Shown here: positions 46,119 to 59,313 of the stretch, in pieces
Layout: each line of letters starts with the position of its first letter
Numbering within the stretch: the stretch's first letter is position 1
DNA from: Bidens hawaiensis
Lineage: Eukaryota; Streptophyta; Magnoliopsida; Asterales; Asteraceae
NCBI GenBank assembly: GCA_021521415.1
Contig: JAIQDT010001127.1
Coordinates: 558,001 to 622,000, forward strand
Length of the DNA: 64,000 bases
Reading direction: 5' to 3'
Translations under genes and position numbers: made by a program
The notes under the pieces: generated by a model
What the model saw: only the letters and a program-made list of their open reading frames with translations
Told to the model about the DNA's origin: nothing
The model's database searches: none

Positions 46119-47221
46119 TGTTGACATTCAAATTTCAACTGTTAAGGTTATTACAATTTGAATCCATCAACGGTTAAATCTTGTGCTGTACAACTCTATA
46201 ATCAATATTTTTTAAGACGAACATGGACTACTGATTAATGTTGCTCAAATAAGGCCGGGTGTGCAATGATTCAAAAAACTAACCGCACAAACTTTATGGT
46301 ACTAGTTTAGGAAAGCTCATTGACAACCAACCGTATATTATCAAATTTGTTGGATAGTGACTCATAATAATAAATGGATTTTGATAAAAAGAAATTTTGG
46401 ACCGAGTTTGTCACGGGGACACTCTCTTACAGAAATGCAAGGGAAGGATGCGAACATCATGCTCAACTCGGCACGACACTCCAAACCTTGCGCATGCAAG
46501 AGTTTTGTGCACCGGACTTGTCCTTTTTATGCTTTGTTTCATACACAATTACACGTATCATTTTACAACTAATACAACTATTTCATTCCAAAATAGTGGG
46601 ACTATGTAACAATGGTTATCTTTAAGGTTGTCTTCTAAATATCTTTCAAGTTTCATCACAAGGTTATTTTGATGCTGATAAAAAACTAACACAATGGTTA
46701 TTATGATGATATCAATTGTCTTCTTTACGTGTGGCTTCTTTCATTCATTATGGTCCCAACATCATCATATGATACTACTTACGAGAGCTTCACTAGAAAG
46801 ATAGAACAAATTACTCTAGTTAGTAGATGCGGTAGGTCTCTTACGCTAGAAGTACTTTTATTAACAAAACCTTGAAAATATTATTTATTTTATGTTATTG
46901 AATTATTTGTGTCCAAAGTTTTGGGAGGTTAACATTTCTCTTAAGCTGAGTTTATTTAAAAAATAAAAATCAACGGAAAAATATAAACGGATTGTGTGTT
47001 AGATTCTCCAATCTTTTTGCGAAAGGTGACGTGTCATAATCTTACTGGCTATTATTATTAATATTATTATCATTACTATCATCTCTCATCACAAAAAAAA
47101 CCAACCCGGATAACACAACACGCACTCTCAATTCATCTTCTCCACACACACAAATGAGCAAGTGAGGTGAAATTGCAGAGATATTATTATACATACAATA
47201 ACCGTCAAAACCCTAACAACA
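46119..47221. other. spacer and ALB3 promoter region
   Basis: A SINE-like fragment is at 46416-46530. The last ~100 bases are the likely 5' UTR of ALB3, CA-rich and ending 'AACCCTAACAACA' before the ATG. No obvious TATA box. Confidence 0.5.
46416..46530 (+). mobile_element. diverged Au-like SINE fragment
   Basis: The order of short words 'GGGGACACTCTCTTACAGAAATGCA', 'GGGAAGGATGCG', 'TTGCGCATGCAAGAGTTTTGTGCACCGG' and 'TCCTTTTT' follows the 3' part of the plant Au SINE as I remember it. The tRNA-like head is missing. The three overlapping ORFs here are chance. Confidence 0.5.
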
Positions 47222-50200
47222 ATGGCTAAATCTCTCATATCATCTTCTTTCTCATTTACCGGCACACCGTTACCTTCACTATCTCGCTACAGAGGATTCT
47301 CTCCGAGGACTAAGCTTATATCGACTAAAGTTAAGTTCAGCTTCAACGGAGTTCCGACGCCACCGCCGTTTCACGGCGGCGGATTGACGGTTGATTTCGC
47401 GGCGATTGCGAGCCGTGCGGAGAGTGTTTTGTACACGTTAGCTGATGCGGCGGTTGCGGTTGACGCTGCGGCTACTGGTACGGGTGATTCGGCTGCTGTG
47501 ACGGTGCAGAAGTCAGGCGGATGGTTCGGATTTATATCGGATGCTATGGAAGTTGTTTTGAAGGTAGTTTGTGAAGATGTTTTGTGTTTATTGGTTTGAT
47601 AGTTAGGTGTAGTGATATGGATCATTAGGTATTGATAATTAGTTGTGATTAGATGATAGTTTGAATTTTTGATTGAAGAAGTAAGCATAAATTGAGATAG
47701 GAGTAGAATTAGGTTAAAGGAAGTGTAATTAGGTGATTTAGGGGCGCAAACGAGCCAAGCCGTTTGCAAGGTACTTGAGCTCGGCTCGCAAAAAAGCTCG
47801 AGCAGGCTTGTGAGCCTAAGCGAGCCTATTATTTGTATAGTTTTTATTTATGATGCTTAGCATATGAAGAACTGTTATTATATATAAAAGTTTGAGAAAA
47901 AAATTCAAAAGAATATATATCATGTTGTATTTAAATTTATAGTTAAAAAACATATATAAAATTAGTTATAAGTAGAAAAAAATTGATTAATAAATAACAA
48001 ACAAGCTGAGTTCGAGCTTGAAAAACAACTCACGAGCTGAGCTCTAGCTTTAGAAATAGAGCTTGTAACGAGCCGAGCTTGATCTCTCTGTAATTTAAAC
48101 GAGCCTACTCGAGCTCGGGCTTTTCTCGACTCGTTTACACCTCTAGGTTTGCTAATCGCTTTTGTTGAGAGCTGTATGGAACAGGTAAATTGATCTCTAA
48201 ACAGTTTGATGATTACTATATGAATTGCTTCATAATTATCAGATAATTAGCTCCTAAAGGCGCATCCAACCAACACTTTACCAAGTTATGTATCTGTTAG
48301 TGTACAAGATCATATAGGATAAAAGATTGATTCAGTTTTGATTAGCACAGATTTTAACTGTTAATTGGAACAGATGTTTTATCTTCTAAGTGTTTCAATT
48401 TTGTCAAATTATGTTGATCTTAACTTGCACTATTGTTGCCAGGTATTAAAGGATGGACTATCTGCAGTTCATGTGCCATATTCCTATGGATTTGCAATTA
48501 TATTGCTTACAGTTATTGTTAAAATTGCAACATTGCCATTGACAAAGCAACAGGTGACTATCCTCTCAAATATCTATTTATATTGTAGGGATATTTGTCT
48601 CTCTGCTTTCTGATACTAAAGTATATATTCTTTTTCTCACTCTTACATGAATTGTTTGATGACTTTACTCGTTAAAAGGTTGAGTCCACTCTAGCAATGC
48701 AAAACCTGCAGCCAAAGATCAAAGCAATTCAGCAAAGATATGCAGGAAATCAGGTGTGACATTTCAAAATACAGTCTTGTATTTTACACTTAACATAAGA
48801 TTGATGTTGTATGCAAACGTGAACGTACCATGTAACAAAGCTCTTATGTTCATTTTTATTTTTATTAGAAATGTTAGGCACAACTTGATTTTGTTATATA
48901 TTAGGGTTTAATGGAGAACTTAGGTCGAAGATTTGAATAGGGGCCTGATTTATCAAAATTAGTTTACCCGAGTTGGAAAATGATTTTAGTGCGATAATAA
49001 TAAACTCAACTTTCGACCGAAAATTTTGTTTATCATCTGGAAATATGCTATAGGCTGAAATTAGGGTAAGAAAGACCAAGTACTTCCTTGATGAACATGA
49101 CTGATATAACAAATAGTAACACAATTTAATATAGCAATTTCTGGTTGTCCAGCATTGACTTAGCAGTTAACACATGACAATTCAACCTTTAAAAAGATCA
49201 GTGGACCACTTTTAAATATACAACCATGATGTTGTATGGACAACTACAATATGAAGGGGGACCAACTTATTTGCATGTGCATGTATATATGTCTATATGT
49301 ATACGTATATATGTGTGTTTGACGATACTGGTATTCTTTCAGGAAAAAATACAACTTGAGACATCACGGTTGTATACAAAGGCAGGGGTTAATCCTTTGG
49401 CAGGTTCGTATCACGGTTAATAATTGCACTTTAGTTGAAGACTCAAAAGAGTTTCATCATATTGTTGTTCTCATGCACTATAATATAATGCAAGTGTGTG
49501 TGTGTGTGCACTAATTAAAAGTGGCATCAGTATGTAAATTTCAACATTTTAATTTTGCTCATTGGTTAAGGAAAACATTAACTTAGAATTGAATTTAAAA
49601 CACCTAGATCCGTTTGTGTTTATGTTTTACCCAAGCCATGTCCTTGAACCAAATCAGCATGTTATCTTTATGTATTACTTACATTATTATTTACTTTGAA
49701 CGGATTAATTACTACCATTGTTAATATGTACAAACTTCAATTTTATTTAATGTCAGGATGTTTACCTACTTTGGCCACAATACCGGTATGGATTGGCTTG
49801 TATCAAGCTCTTTCAAATGTCGCAAATGAGGTATATAAAGTTAAAATTATCAATATTTACTAAAGTTTTAATCTGTATTTATCTTTTTTCACATTACTAA
49901 TAATTTCCAATATCAATGCATTTGATTAGTTGATTAAAAGGAAGTGAAATAATTGCTGATTTATGCAACTTTACTTGTTGTTAAGGGACTGTTTACAGAG
50001 GGATTTTTCTGGATTCCTTCTTTGGGAGGCCCCACAACAATTGCTGCTCGGCAAAGTGGATCAGGAATTTCTTGGCTTTTTCCATTTGTGGTAATAAAAA
50101 TTCTTTCAGCATCATAGTGTGCATAATATTATAGACACACAGTGAAAAACTAAGTATTCGTGAGCAACGTGTGAAACAAACTGATTCACTACTTTTCTTA

Positions 50201-51649
50201 GATCTTCAAATTGTGAATCAGTGTTACAAAGATAATGATTCAGTTTGTCTCCAAAGGTATACAGTATATGATTCTAATCAGATTTTGAGTTCAGATTTCG
50301 GTTTGACTAAGAAAGTCAATATCGTCTCACTTTGTCTACTATCACCATTTTCGTATTTAAAGCAAAGTCCCACATACTTTGTAGTTCCTGAAATACGTTA
50401 TTCACAACTAAGAACTTTGTGTAAGTTTTCTAAAACATATAGAATTTAGTAACATAAAACCAATACATTTTACAATAAGGTATATTTAAACAGTTGTTTA
50501 AATAGTGCTTATTTCATTCCTTCTTTTATTGGCAGGATGGCCATCCACCTCTAGGCTGGCATGACACAGCAGCCTACCTTGTTTTACCTGTACTTCTTGT
50601 CCTTTCTCAATATGTATCAATGGAAATTATGAAACCACCCCAAGTATGAACCTATCTTTTTATTTAGTATTTTATTTTATATTTAAACGAGTTCTCACAT
50701 TCTTTTAACTGTCCTGTTTTTGACAGACTGATGATCCAACTCAGAAAAACACACTTCTTGTCTTCAAGTTCCTTCCCCTCATGATTGGATACTTCTCTTT
50801 GTCCGTTCCATCAGGATTATCAATTTACTGGTCAGTTTTGACTTGCTTAAACAATAAAAAACTATTGTTATTTTTGTTTATCGTCACATACTAATATAAC
50901 CAAAATAATCCCATACCAAATGCAGCGTTATCTACTTTAATGTTTTTTAAAAGGTCATAATCTCAAATCATTTAATGTGAATTTAATTTTTTTTCCCATT
51001 TATTTGTAGTGGATATCAGGGGTGTAATCTAGGCTCGAGTTTTGCTCGTTTTAATAAATATATATTTAATATATTAAATAAAATGCTTGTTTAGGCTTGC
51101 CACCCGGCTTGAACTCGATACGTGAAGCTTGGGCTTGGGCTCAAGCTCAGGCTCGTTTAATAATGAGCCTCAATAAAAAATCAAGCTCAAGCTCGTTTAA
51201 GCTGGCTAGAATCGAGTTTTTAACGAGCTAATTTCAAGTAGCTCTTAAATGGCTCGGCTTGTTTACACCCATAATGGAGATACTCTTCAATGACAGGAAT
51301 GTTTCTTTTGCATTCTATCTTTTCAATTATTCACATGATAATATCGTGTTGATATACAAACTTTAACAGTGGAAGATACCATTGTGGTGTGGTTTTTAGG
51401 ATGGTTTCTTGACTTACCTTTGGACTTGTGGAAAGTCAATTTATTTACAAAAACTGAGTTCACCTATATATCTAACACGTTTTGAAGTTGCTTATGTTTA
51501 ATTGAAAACCATTTTTAACATAAATTATTGCAGTTGTGTTTCATTGTGATTAATATTTACAATCCGCTATGTGATGTGAACTCATTGTATGGATATCGTG
51601 ACAATAATGTTAAGTGGTTCCTTATAGATTGTTCACAAAAGAATATCAC

Positions 51650-51689
<40 letters not shown>

Positions 51690-52966
51690 GATGTTTATTG
51701 ACACAGTTGTATAATTTTATGAAATTATTTTTTGTTATGAATTAAGGTTCACAAACAATGTGCTCAGCACTGCTCAACAAGTATGGCTAAGGAAAATGGG
51801 AGGTGCAAAACCTGTTGTGAATGAGAATGCAAGCGGAATAATAAGTGCGGGCCGTGCAGTAAGATCATCTTCTCAACCAACTGAGTCTGGAGCTAGGTTA
51901 GTTTTCCTTCGACTTTTTTTACAAATATTTTTATTTCATATTTTTTTCTTTCAAAACACTAGCAATATCACATTTATCCATTTCATAATAAATGGAAAAA
52001 AAGCATTTGCTAATTGCTTATAATAGCAAAACAACTTGTGAATCATCACAACTGATAAGATTCTCTTCGTTTATTCATTGAAACAAACGGTTGTAACTTG
52101 TTCTAATTTATTTACCATATAATGCGTGAATTTGATATTTTTATCGTGTTGAAAGGGTGATTTTATGAAATTTTAAACTTTTAGAAGTATGCATTTGATA
52201 TTATCATCTTTTTTATTCAATGATATGGAAATTGTACCACGGTTGGTAGTTGGTTATATTGATTACATTTAGTAGTTAGAAATAATTTGGTATTAAAATG
52301 TGATAGGTTTAAACAGCTAAAAGAAGAGGAGAAAAGAAAATCAAATAAGGCACTTCCTGCCCAAGATGTTCAAGTTTTGGCATCTACATCTGAAGATGAA
52401 GATGAAACAGATGAAGAAACGAAGACAACGGTAATTATTTTTATTTTTTAAAATGTTTTAGTCACCCGGTTTAGCTAAACGGAACATATATTAATCTTGG
52501 TTACCAATTGGTGATTCTTTTTTTTAAATTTAACTTGAAGTAGAAAGTAATATTGAAAACAAATACTCACTAAATAATAACCCAAGTTTCAAAATTGTTC
52601 AATTTAAAGGAACTTGAAAAAGAAATCGCTAAATAGCTAAAGTTTCATATAATTTTCATTTTAAGTCAATTTTTAAAAAAAGGACATTTATAGAAATTGG
52701 ACAATAATGAAACTTTGAGTGGTCTTTGTAGTTGGAAAAAAAAAGAGAGTGTGGGCGACTTTATTAGAGCAATATTGAAACTTGGTTATCATTTCATGAT
52801 TTTGTCCTTTATTTTTATGTAATTATAGACTCAAAAATAGTGTGATTAATAATTTTCAAATATTCAGGAGGTTCTGGAGGAGGCATATGCTTCAAGTACC
52901 ACGAAACAAGTTCCGGATTCTGGACCAAGGAGGAGTAAGAGATCAAAGAAAAAACGTTCGGTATGA
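47222..52966 (+). CDS. ALB3: ALBINO3 (Oxa1/YidC family) thylakoid membrane insertase
   Basis: Eleven exons in phase: 47222-47563, 48443-48553, 48679-48753, 49343-49403, 49757-49830, 49986-50090, 50536-50643, 50727-50830, 51747-51896, 52307-52430, 52868-52966; 450 residues. The N-terminus (MAKSLISSSFSF...) is a Ser-rich chloroplast transit peptide. The insertase core has the membrane segments 'YGFAIILLTVIVKIATLPLT', 'LPTLATIPVWIGLYQAL', 'TAAYLVLPVLLVLSQYVS' and 'LPLMIGYFSLSVPSGLSIYW', with the family's 'VESTLAMQNLQPKIKAIQQRYAGNQ' loop. The stromal tail is acidic ('SEDEDETDEE') then basic, ending 'RRSKRSKKKRSV', the type of tail through which ALB3 binds cpSRP43. It inserts light-harvesting proteins into thylakoids. 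Introns 1 and 8 carry hAT MITEs. The tail favours ALB3 over ALB4. Confidence 0.95.
47739..48145. mobile_element. hAT MITE, GAGCTCG-rich family, in ALB3 intron 1
   Basis: Ends TAGGGGCGCAAACGAGC and CTCGTTTACACCTCTA are inverted repeats. The interior is packed with GAGCTCG, GCTCGAGC and CGAGCC words. No clear 8-bp duplication (AGGTGATT versus GGTTTGCT), so it is old. Confidence 0.8.
51017..51273. mobile_element. hAT MITE, GAGCTCG-rich family, in ALB3 intron 8
   Basis: Ends CAGGGGTGTAA and TTTACACCCATA. Interior 'GGCTCGAG', 'AAGCTCAAGCTCG'. Flanks GTGGATAT and ATGGAGAT agree at 6 of 8. Confidence 0.75.
51650..51688. repeat. (GAT)13 microsatellite in ALB3 intron 8
   Basis: Thirteen perfect GAT triplets, 58 bases before exon 9. 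Confidence 0.95.
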
Positions 52967-54185
52967 TACAAAATTCGTGTCTAGATATTTTTGAAACATC
53001 TATTTCGTAAAATCCATATTTTTAGTTAATATATAGCTGTCTACTGCCAACATATCATGTTTGTTAGGTATATTTTGGTATAATGGAATCAGAGAAGAGA
53101 ATGAAAAAAGTTTGTTTCTCTTATTTTATGAAATGATAGCTATCTTTCCATTCTATATCTTCTTAAAATATATGAATTACTTTAGCTAAATATATATTCT
53201 GTTGTAATCTTATTTAAGGCTTGAATGAATCTCTATGATATTTCATTTGTCTTAGTTATACATAGAAAATTCACACACATTTATGAACTAATAATAATAC
53301 TCGTTCAATTCCTGCATGACCATTAGGGGTGTAAACAAACCGACCTGAGCTCGGGCTCGGGTCGTGTTGACTTATGCGAGCGAGAGTGAGAGCTCGTTTC
53401 GAGCAATTTTTCTAAAGCTCGAACTCGGCTCATGACTTGTATTTTCATACTCGGGCTTGGCTCGGCTCATTTTCTCTGTCAATTAATTTATATACGTCTC
53501 TCCTTATTTTTATATATTTTAAGGAAAACTTTAAATGAGCTTAAACTCAGCTCGAGCTTGTGTAGTATCTTAAACGAACCAAAGTTTCGCTACATGGAAG
53601 TCCAAAAGAGAGAAACTTAAAAAATACACAAGGTTCATTAAGGCTTGAGGAGCCTTAGTGAGCCTTCCTATACAAGGCTCGAGTACGGGCTTGGTAACTA
53701 AACGAGCTTTATTTGATGCTCGAGCTCGAAAAAGCTCGGCTCGTTTGCAACCCTGACAATGGAATGAATACTTATTAGATTTGAATCCAATTTCCACTTG
53801 GCTTTGAAGGTCACCTAAGGCTTGAGCCACACAAGTTGTGTTATATCTAATTTCATTGGTTAGCAGAGTATTGGTGAGGTCCAATGAGTTTTTTAGGTAA
53901 AGGATTGTCACATTAACCAAAACAAGAACATTAGATATTATTGTTTGTATAGAACTTATTAGAACCATGAGAAACTGCCTAAATGCTTATTACAATAGAG
54001 GCAATGAATGGCCTAACCCACCAATGCTATCTTACTTAGATTTTATAACTAGGAAATAGATAACCTCGATCATCATATATCATCTTTATACAATAGAATG
54101 GGCTCAGTTTCTCTAACTTCCTCCCTTCAGAAAATATTATAAGTTATTTTAGTTATTTCATGGAGGAAACGCATCGTGAATCAAT
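52967..54185. other. ALB3-CLE intergenic region
   Basis: Convergent 3' ends of ALB3 and the CLE-like gene. It contains a GAGCTCG hAT MITE (53324-53755). A minus-strand frame at 53968-53760 ('TCVAQALGDLQSQVEIG') looks slightly protein-like but has no start or splice context I can support. Confidence 0.5.
53324..53755. mobile_element. hAT MITE, GAGCTCG-rich family
   Basis: Ends TAGGGGTGTAAAC and GTTTGCAACCCTG; interior 'GAGCTCGGGCTCGG', 'GAACTCGGCTC', 'GAGCTCGAAAAAGCTCGG'. The target duplication is decayed. Confidence 0.78.
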
Positions 54186-55350
54186 TCATCTGTTTGAAGG
54201 GGGACGATTATTCCCCGCCGGATTTGGTCCAGATGGCTGTTTGTAAACCTTCTTCACTTCCTGCAAGATGACATAAACAGTTTACTCAGCAAAATGGTGG
54301 GTTGGATAATGGGTCAAAATGGACCTAGTAATGGTTGTTTTGTATATGATTAAAAAGTTTGACTCGACGGGTCCGTTAAACCAGCCCATTTTCATATTAA
54401 GTAATTTCTGTTAAGTTTACTCATTCAACCAAATTGACCTATTTAGCGATAAGTACCTGTGGAGTAGAGCCGTATATGTTGCCTGGCTTTGAGTTATGTC
54501 GAGCTGCCTGAACGTCGAAATAAGCTATAAAAAAGGTGAAGAAGCAATTTTAGAAGCTAAACTTGCTAAAACGTTTAACATAATTGCTAGAGGTGACAAC
54601 TGGATTGGGGAATCAAGTTATCTGATAATAAAGTGTTAGGAGAAATGAGTCAGTTGAAATTGAATTCGAGGAATTTGCAAACACTTGTTAAAATTTCGCG
54701 TTACTATTACGAAAGATATTATTACACTAATAAGCTAATTTTGTAAAAAAAAAATGTTTCAGAAAATACACATTAAAAACAAAAATATATGACTTTTAAC
54801 TTTTTCATCCAAAATCGATATGAGCCCTTTTTAGCTGAAGTTTATTGTTCTAGATCATTTGATGAACTGTCTGAGATTAAATACAACCCAAATAAGTCGT
54901 TCAATAACTAAAGTAGTACATTGTGTTAATTCTCATTTTTAGTAGTTGCGATAGTTTGACTTCAAAGGTCATACTTTTGTCGTGGACAAGAAAGATGATG
55001 AGTTTATAAGAATATCATGCCTCAAATGCCCATCAACGTGAACGTATTGGTTGTGAATGAAAGAAGTATTAGATAGTTTAGTGTATATGGGTGATCTCAC
55101 CGTTTGTAAAACCAACAATATTAGTTGGGACAAGGAGTCGAATATTACACGGAAAATCATTTAAGTGCCTTTAAAAATGACGCCCATAAAAGAGAAAGGA
55201 AAATGAGTCAAGAAAGTGGAGTAGAACTTAATCATAAAAGTAAAAAAAAGAAAAGGTTGTATATATACCTGGTTTAGCTGCATAACCTTTGTATGGCAAT
55301 AACAAGAGGCAAATTAAGAGGAGATGAGATAGAATGTGTAGTGTCTTCAT
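54186..55350 (-). CDS. CLE46-like secreted signalling peptide precursor (three small exons)
   Basis: Exon 1 (55350-55269) encodes MKTLHILSHLLLICLLLLPY..., a clear signal peptide. Exon 2 (54524-54457) encodes 'AYFDVQAARHNSKPGNIYGS' and three more residues. Exon 3 (54260-54186) encodes 'EVKKVYKQPSGPNPAGNNRP' and ends at TGA. All junctions are GT..AG and phases fit; total 74 residues. The C-terminal YKQPSGPNPAGN matches the CLE dodecapeptide frame (R-x-V-P-S-G-P-N-P-x-x-N) with Arg to Tyr at position 1 and Val to Gln at position 3, a variant form I associate with CLE46 (HKHPSGPNPTGN-type, from memory). CLE peptides are secreted and sensed by leucine-rich-repeat receptor kinases. Each exon is shorter than 90 nt, so ordinary ORF lists miss the gene. 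Confidence 0.82.
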
Positions 55351-58084
55351 TTTGAAAATGTAATGTAGCTCAACTGTGATGAAACTGAAGATAGAAATGG
55401 CCAATGGGACCTTGCTTTAAGTGTATGATGATTGGACTTTTAATAAGTTGTAAAGCAATCATGTTTATGTTTGAAAGTTTTAGTGATAATTATTATGTAC
55501 CACTAAGGATCCAATGTTAATCATTTGCATATAAACTTGTTCACCTTTCATCATTTTACTATGGATGAACTTATAGTTGCCATCTTATTCAACATAATTC
55601 TTAAGAAAAAGTCAAAAAGCCTTTCTTAGAGGTGTAGCAATGTATTTTTTTACTCAAAAAAAAAAATTTGTTTTCTGTCACTTAGTAAAAACTTTGTAAA
55701 ATGTTACTCGTCCTTAGTCCCGTTCATGCACACTTTAATGTGTAGATCTCTCATCCCACGTCTTATGTGCTCAAAATGAGTCGGTAATAATTTCAAACAT
55801 TTATCGTGTATCGATATTTCTGTGGACTTTGGACGATATGGGACTTGGGTAAAGTGTCATAGAAGTAGGGCATGCATGTCAAGCAAGAAATGAACTTGTA
55901 ACTATGAAGTGTGGTTCAAACAAGTTGGGTTGGGTCGGATAAAAAATTATTTGTAAGCAATTTCAATGTTCTTTATCCGACTTATAATTTATAATGAGTC
56001 CCTTGTCTATTTGACGTTCCTTTTTTATTTGATTAATTTCTTATATAATCAATTACTATAATACATATACTCGTTGAAAAAATATCATTTAATTTCGTTG
56101 AAATTCTCATTTTTATGCTGTATCCATTTAAAATTGCAATCCATATACCCTTTTCATAGTTATACATTTTCACAAAGAAAGGAAAATAATTTTATAGAAT
56201 TCTTATTTTATTATCGGATTTCAATTTGTTGTGCGTTGACTTCTATTGAACTAATCATTAAACGATCTACAAATTTCAAGTGTTTTATGATTTGTGTTGG
56301 AAGTCGGCATGATGCTTAATTAGTAGTCCGTGTACGGCTTTGGCTACTTTTTTAGTTTGTTTTTTGTTTGCTTTTTTTTTTGTTAGAAAATATCATATAA
56401 TTTTGGTTACCTGATAAAAGATGCAAGTCTTATGTATTTTATAGTATTAGTCTTTCATATTTTTCACATAAAAAAATAATTTCAGTTACATAAATATAAT
56501 TAAAGTATAGGCAATGTGAACAAGGTTTGGAGTTTTAACTCATAGCTTAATACCTCTTATATGTGTGGTTAACATAATAGTATATACCTACAAAATGGAA
56601 AATCGAGATGAAAATCATCATCACATATTTTGAATATACTTATGTGTAATCATTTCGGGCCGTTATGCCACACATTAAAACTGAAAGTGAACCATAATAA
56701 TTCAATTCATTGGTTATGGCTTAACAAAATCATCGATTAAATGTTTGACTCAGTTAACTTGGTTCGATTACATCAATTAATTTGGTTACATTGTGGTCAA
56801 TTCTGTTATTTGCCCACCCCTATTCCTTGTAAAGTAATTATTACAACTTAAATTGTAATAAATCATTTTTACAAGTTTACCATTGCAGTGCTTGAATGTT
56901 GTGTTCCCCACACCTAGAATGATGATCATACTAACACAAAGACTTGTCACTGATGTTTTGTGTTCCCCGCACCTAGAATGATCATGGTATCACAAATAAT
57001 TGTTAAGCCTTGTCATAAGCTTGTGCCCTTTCATGATTGATGATAACGTGAGAGTAAGCATTTAACATCTGGTCTCTTGTACTATTAGTATTGTTCATTT
57101 TATCCATGAAGAACTCACAGATTTTTTTGTGATTGTTCAAGTGTAAACTTCCTAGTAAGTCACCTATCCTAATTGTGGTATGTGGAGTTCTCCTCTCATT
57201 CACTAGTATTAAGCTCATAACGCGTTGGTGATATTTGAGGCGGGGCATTACTTATTAACTAGGAATTTTTATTATCCATGACTAATGTGAGATACGTTTA
57301 GGGTGTTACAAAACCAGAAGCAATGAAATGAAAGCTCAAACAGTTATGTCGCAATTAGTAATTCAAACCATTGAGTCTTTGTGCAGGGTATAGATGTGAT
57401 ATATTTTTAGTGCAAATTGTCCAGTTATATGAATCAGGAAGATTCATATGGTAGAATGAGGTATGTCAAGATGACCGTAAGTCTGATTATAGACGAGTTT
57501 TTCAAAACATGTCTCCGAAGATGATTTACCCATAGCGTTTCCATACATGAACAACTCGTCTTTTGTTCATCTTCTGTGTATGTGATCTTTTGATATTTGT
57601 AATAACGTGAAGAGTTGAGCTCAATTCATCTCACTTAGAAAAGAACGGCATAAAAGCCTGCCATCATTTAACGAATACAGGCTACTAAACCATTTTATTT
57701 TAAAATTGTTAATTCATCTTTTAAAATCATATTTGACCTATTATAATGGGGAAAAAATGATGTTTTTCATCATGATGATGAGATTAAAAAGTTCTTGGAT
57801 CACCTAGTGAAAAGTAAAGAAATTATTTGAACCCATCAATAACTTCTAAATAGTTGATAAAGAAAACAACCAAGGTCACGCACAAATCGGTTCATCTTCA
57901 GAACTCGGTCATCAAACTTATAAAGCGTACTCTCAGAGTGATTAAAAGCATAAAAACCATCAATCAAACAACCGTCTCAATTCATGCATTGGAATAAAAG
58001 AAACGTGATACGATGCATATTCAAAATGAAACTTTCATGTTAATGTTTTATTCGCATTAAAGACAATAAGAAGAAGCAATGTTT
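55351..58084. other. spacer upstream of the CLE-like gene
   Basis: No gene supported. A short direct duplication 'TGTTCCCC(A/G)CACCTAGAATGAT' is at ~56901 and ~56961. Next to it a minus-strand 81-codon frame (57248-57003, MPRLKYHQRVMSLILVNERR...) has no family I recognise. Confidence 0.5.
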
Positions 58085-58189
58085 CCATACTTAAATCATT
58101 GCTGCAAAATCCACCCGCATTGAGCTATTCAACTGCAAAACACATGAAACTTGTAAGAATAAAACTAGACAAATCAAAAAACTTATCAA

Positions 58190-59130
58190 CATATGATATC
58201 ATATGCCCAATAGATGAAACAAACCACACCTATAAATCTATAATTAGCATTTCAAGACATGTCCAAACAATAATTTCATGTTCTTTTCTATCCTAGGTTG
58301 CATAATAACCAAAACTTGTACACTATACAAACATCATACAGATATACAGCTTGTTATTATAAGATATCATATGCCCTATACATAGAACATACTACACCTA
58401 TGATAGATTTTCAAGACACATCCAAACAAATATTTGCATGCTGTTTTCTATCATAAGTTGCATAATCAACAAGAATTACATACTACAAAGAATCAACAAA
58501 AACATGACTAGAAAAATCCTAAATCATGTCATCATAGAATATCATGTCAAACAAATGAAACAAAGCACACCTAAGATTAGCATTTCAATGCATGCCCAAA
58601 CAAATAACTTCATAATGTTTTACATCCTTTGTTGCATATTACCAAGAATCGTAGAGTAGCGATAACCTAGATATTGTTATTATATGATATCATATGCCCA
58701 ATATATGAAACATACTAAATCTATGATTATCTTTTCAAGACATTCTCATACAATAAATTTCATGTTGCTTTATATCCTAATTTTCATAATGATCAAGAAG
58801 TGCATACTGAACATACAACTTATAACAGTACTAGACAAATCCTAAATCTTGTCATCAAAAGATATCATATGCCCAATAAATGAAACGCGCCAAACATCCA
58901 CACAAATAACTTCATGTATCCTAAAACTAGGTCAACATAGGATATCACATGCCCAATCGATGCAACACGCTACAACTATGACTATGTTTTCAACACATAT
59001 CCAAACAAAACATTTCATGTATCCTAAGCCTTGTCATTATAAAAATAGCATATCCCAAATATATGAAAACATACTACACGGCTACACCAATGGTTAACTT
59101 TTCAAACAAACTAATATCGGTTTCTATTCT
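58190..59130. repeat. degenerate ~170-bp tandem repeat, 6-7 units
   Basis: 'GATATCATATGCCCAATA.ATGAAAC' with downstream 'TTTCAAGACAT.TCC..ACAA' recurs at 58195, 58363, 58537 (as GAATATCATG), 58686, 58861, 58941 and ~59046. Most spacings are 149-175 bp and two are shortened. It lies just downstream of the ATP synthase 6-kDa gene. Confidence 0.75.
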
Positions 59131-59169
59131 AAATCACATAATCACAAGAACTGCAGACTCAAACATCAT

Positions 59170-59313
59170 TAGAGGTGTAAATAAGCCGACCTCGCTCAAT
59201 CTCAAACTCAGCTCGTGTGTCGTTTCAAGCTCGTGAGCCAGCTCGAGCTCATTTAAGCACGGATCAATTTGAGCTTTTAGCAAGCCGATCTCAAGAGAGG
59301 CATGGCACTCCTA
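59170..59313. mobile_element. short hAT MITE, GAGCTCG-rich family
   Basis: Ends TAGAGGTGTAAATAAGCCG and GGCACTCCTA; interior 'CTCAGCTCGTG', 'GCTCGAGCTC'. Probably an internally deleted copy. The open frame at 59217 starts within it. Confidence 0.6.

Noticed and set aside
53570..53968. 132-aa minus-strand ORF downstream of ALB3
   Set aside because: Half lies in a hAT MITE; the rest has a faint protein-like look but no recognisable family or start.
57003..57248. 81-aa minus-strand ORF
   Set aside because: No family recognised, no promoter or partner exons; may be a transposon scrap.
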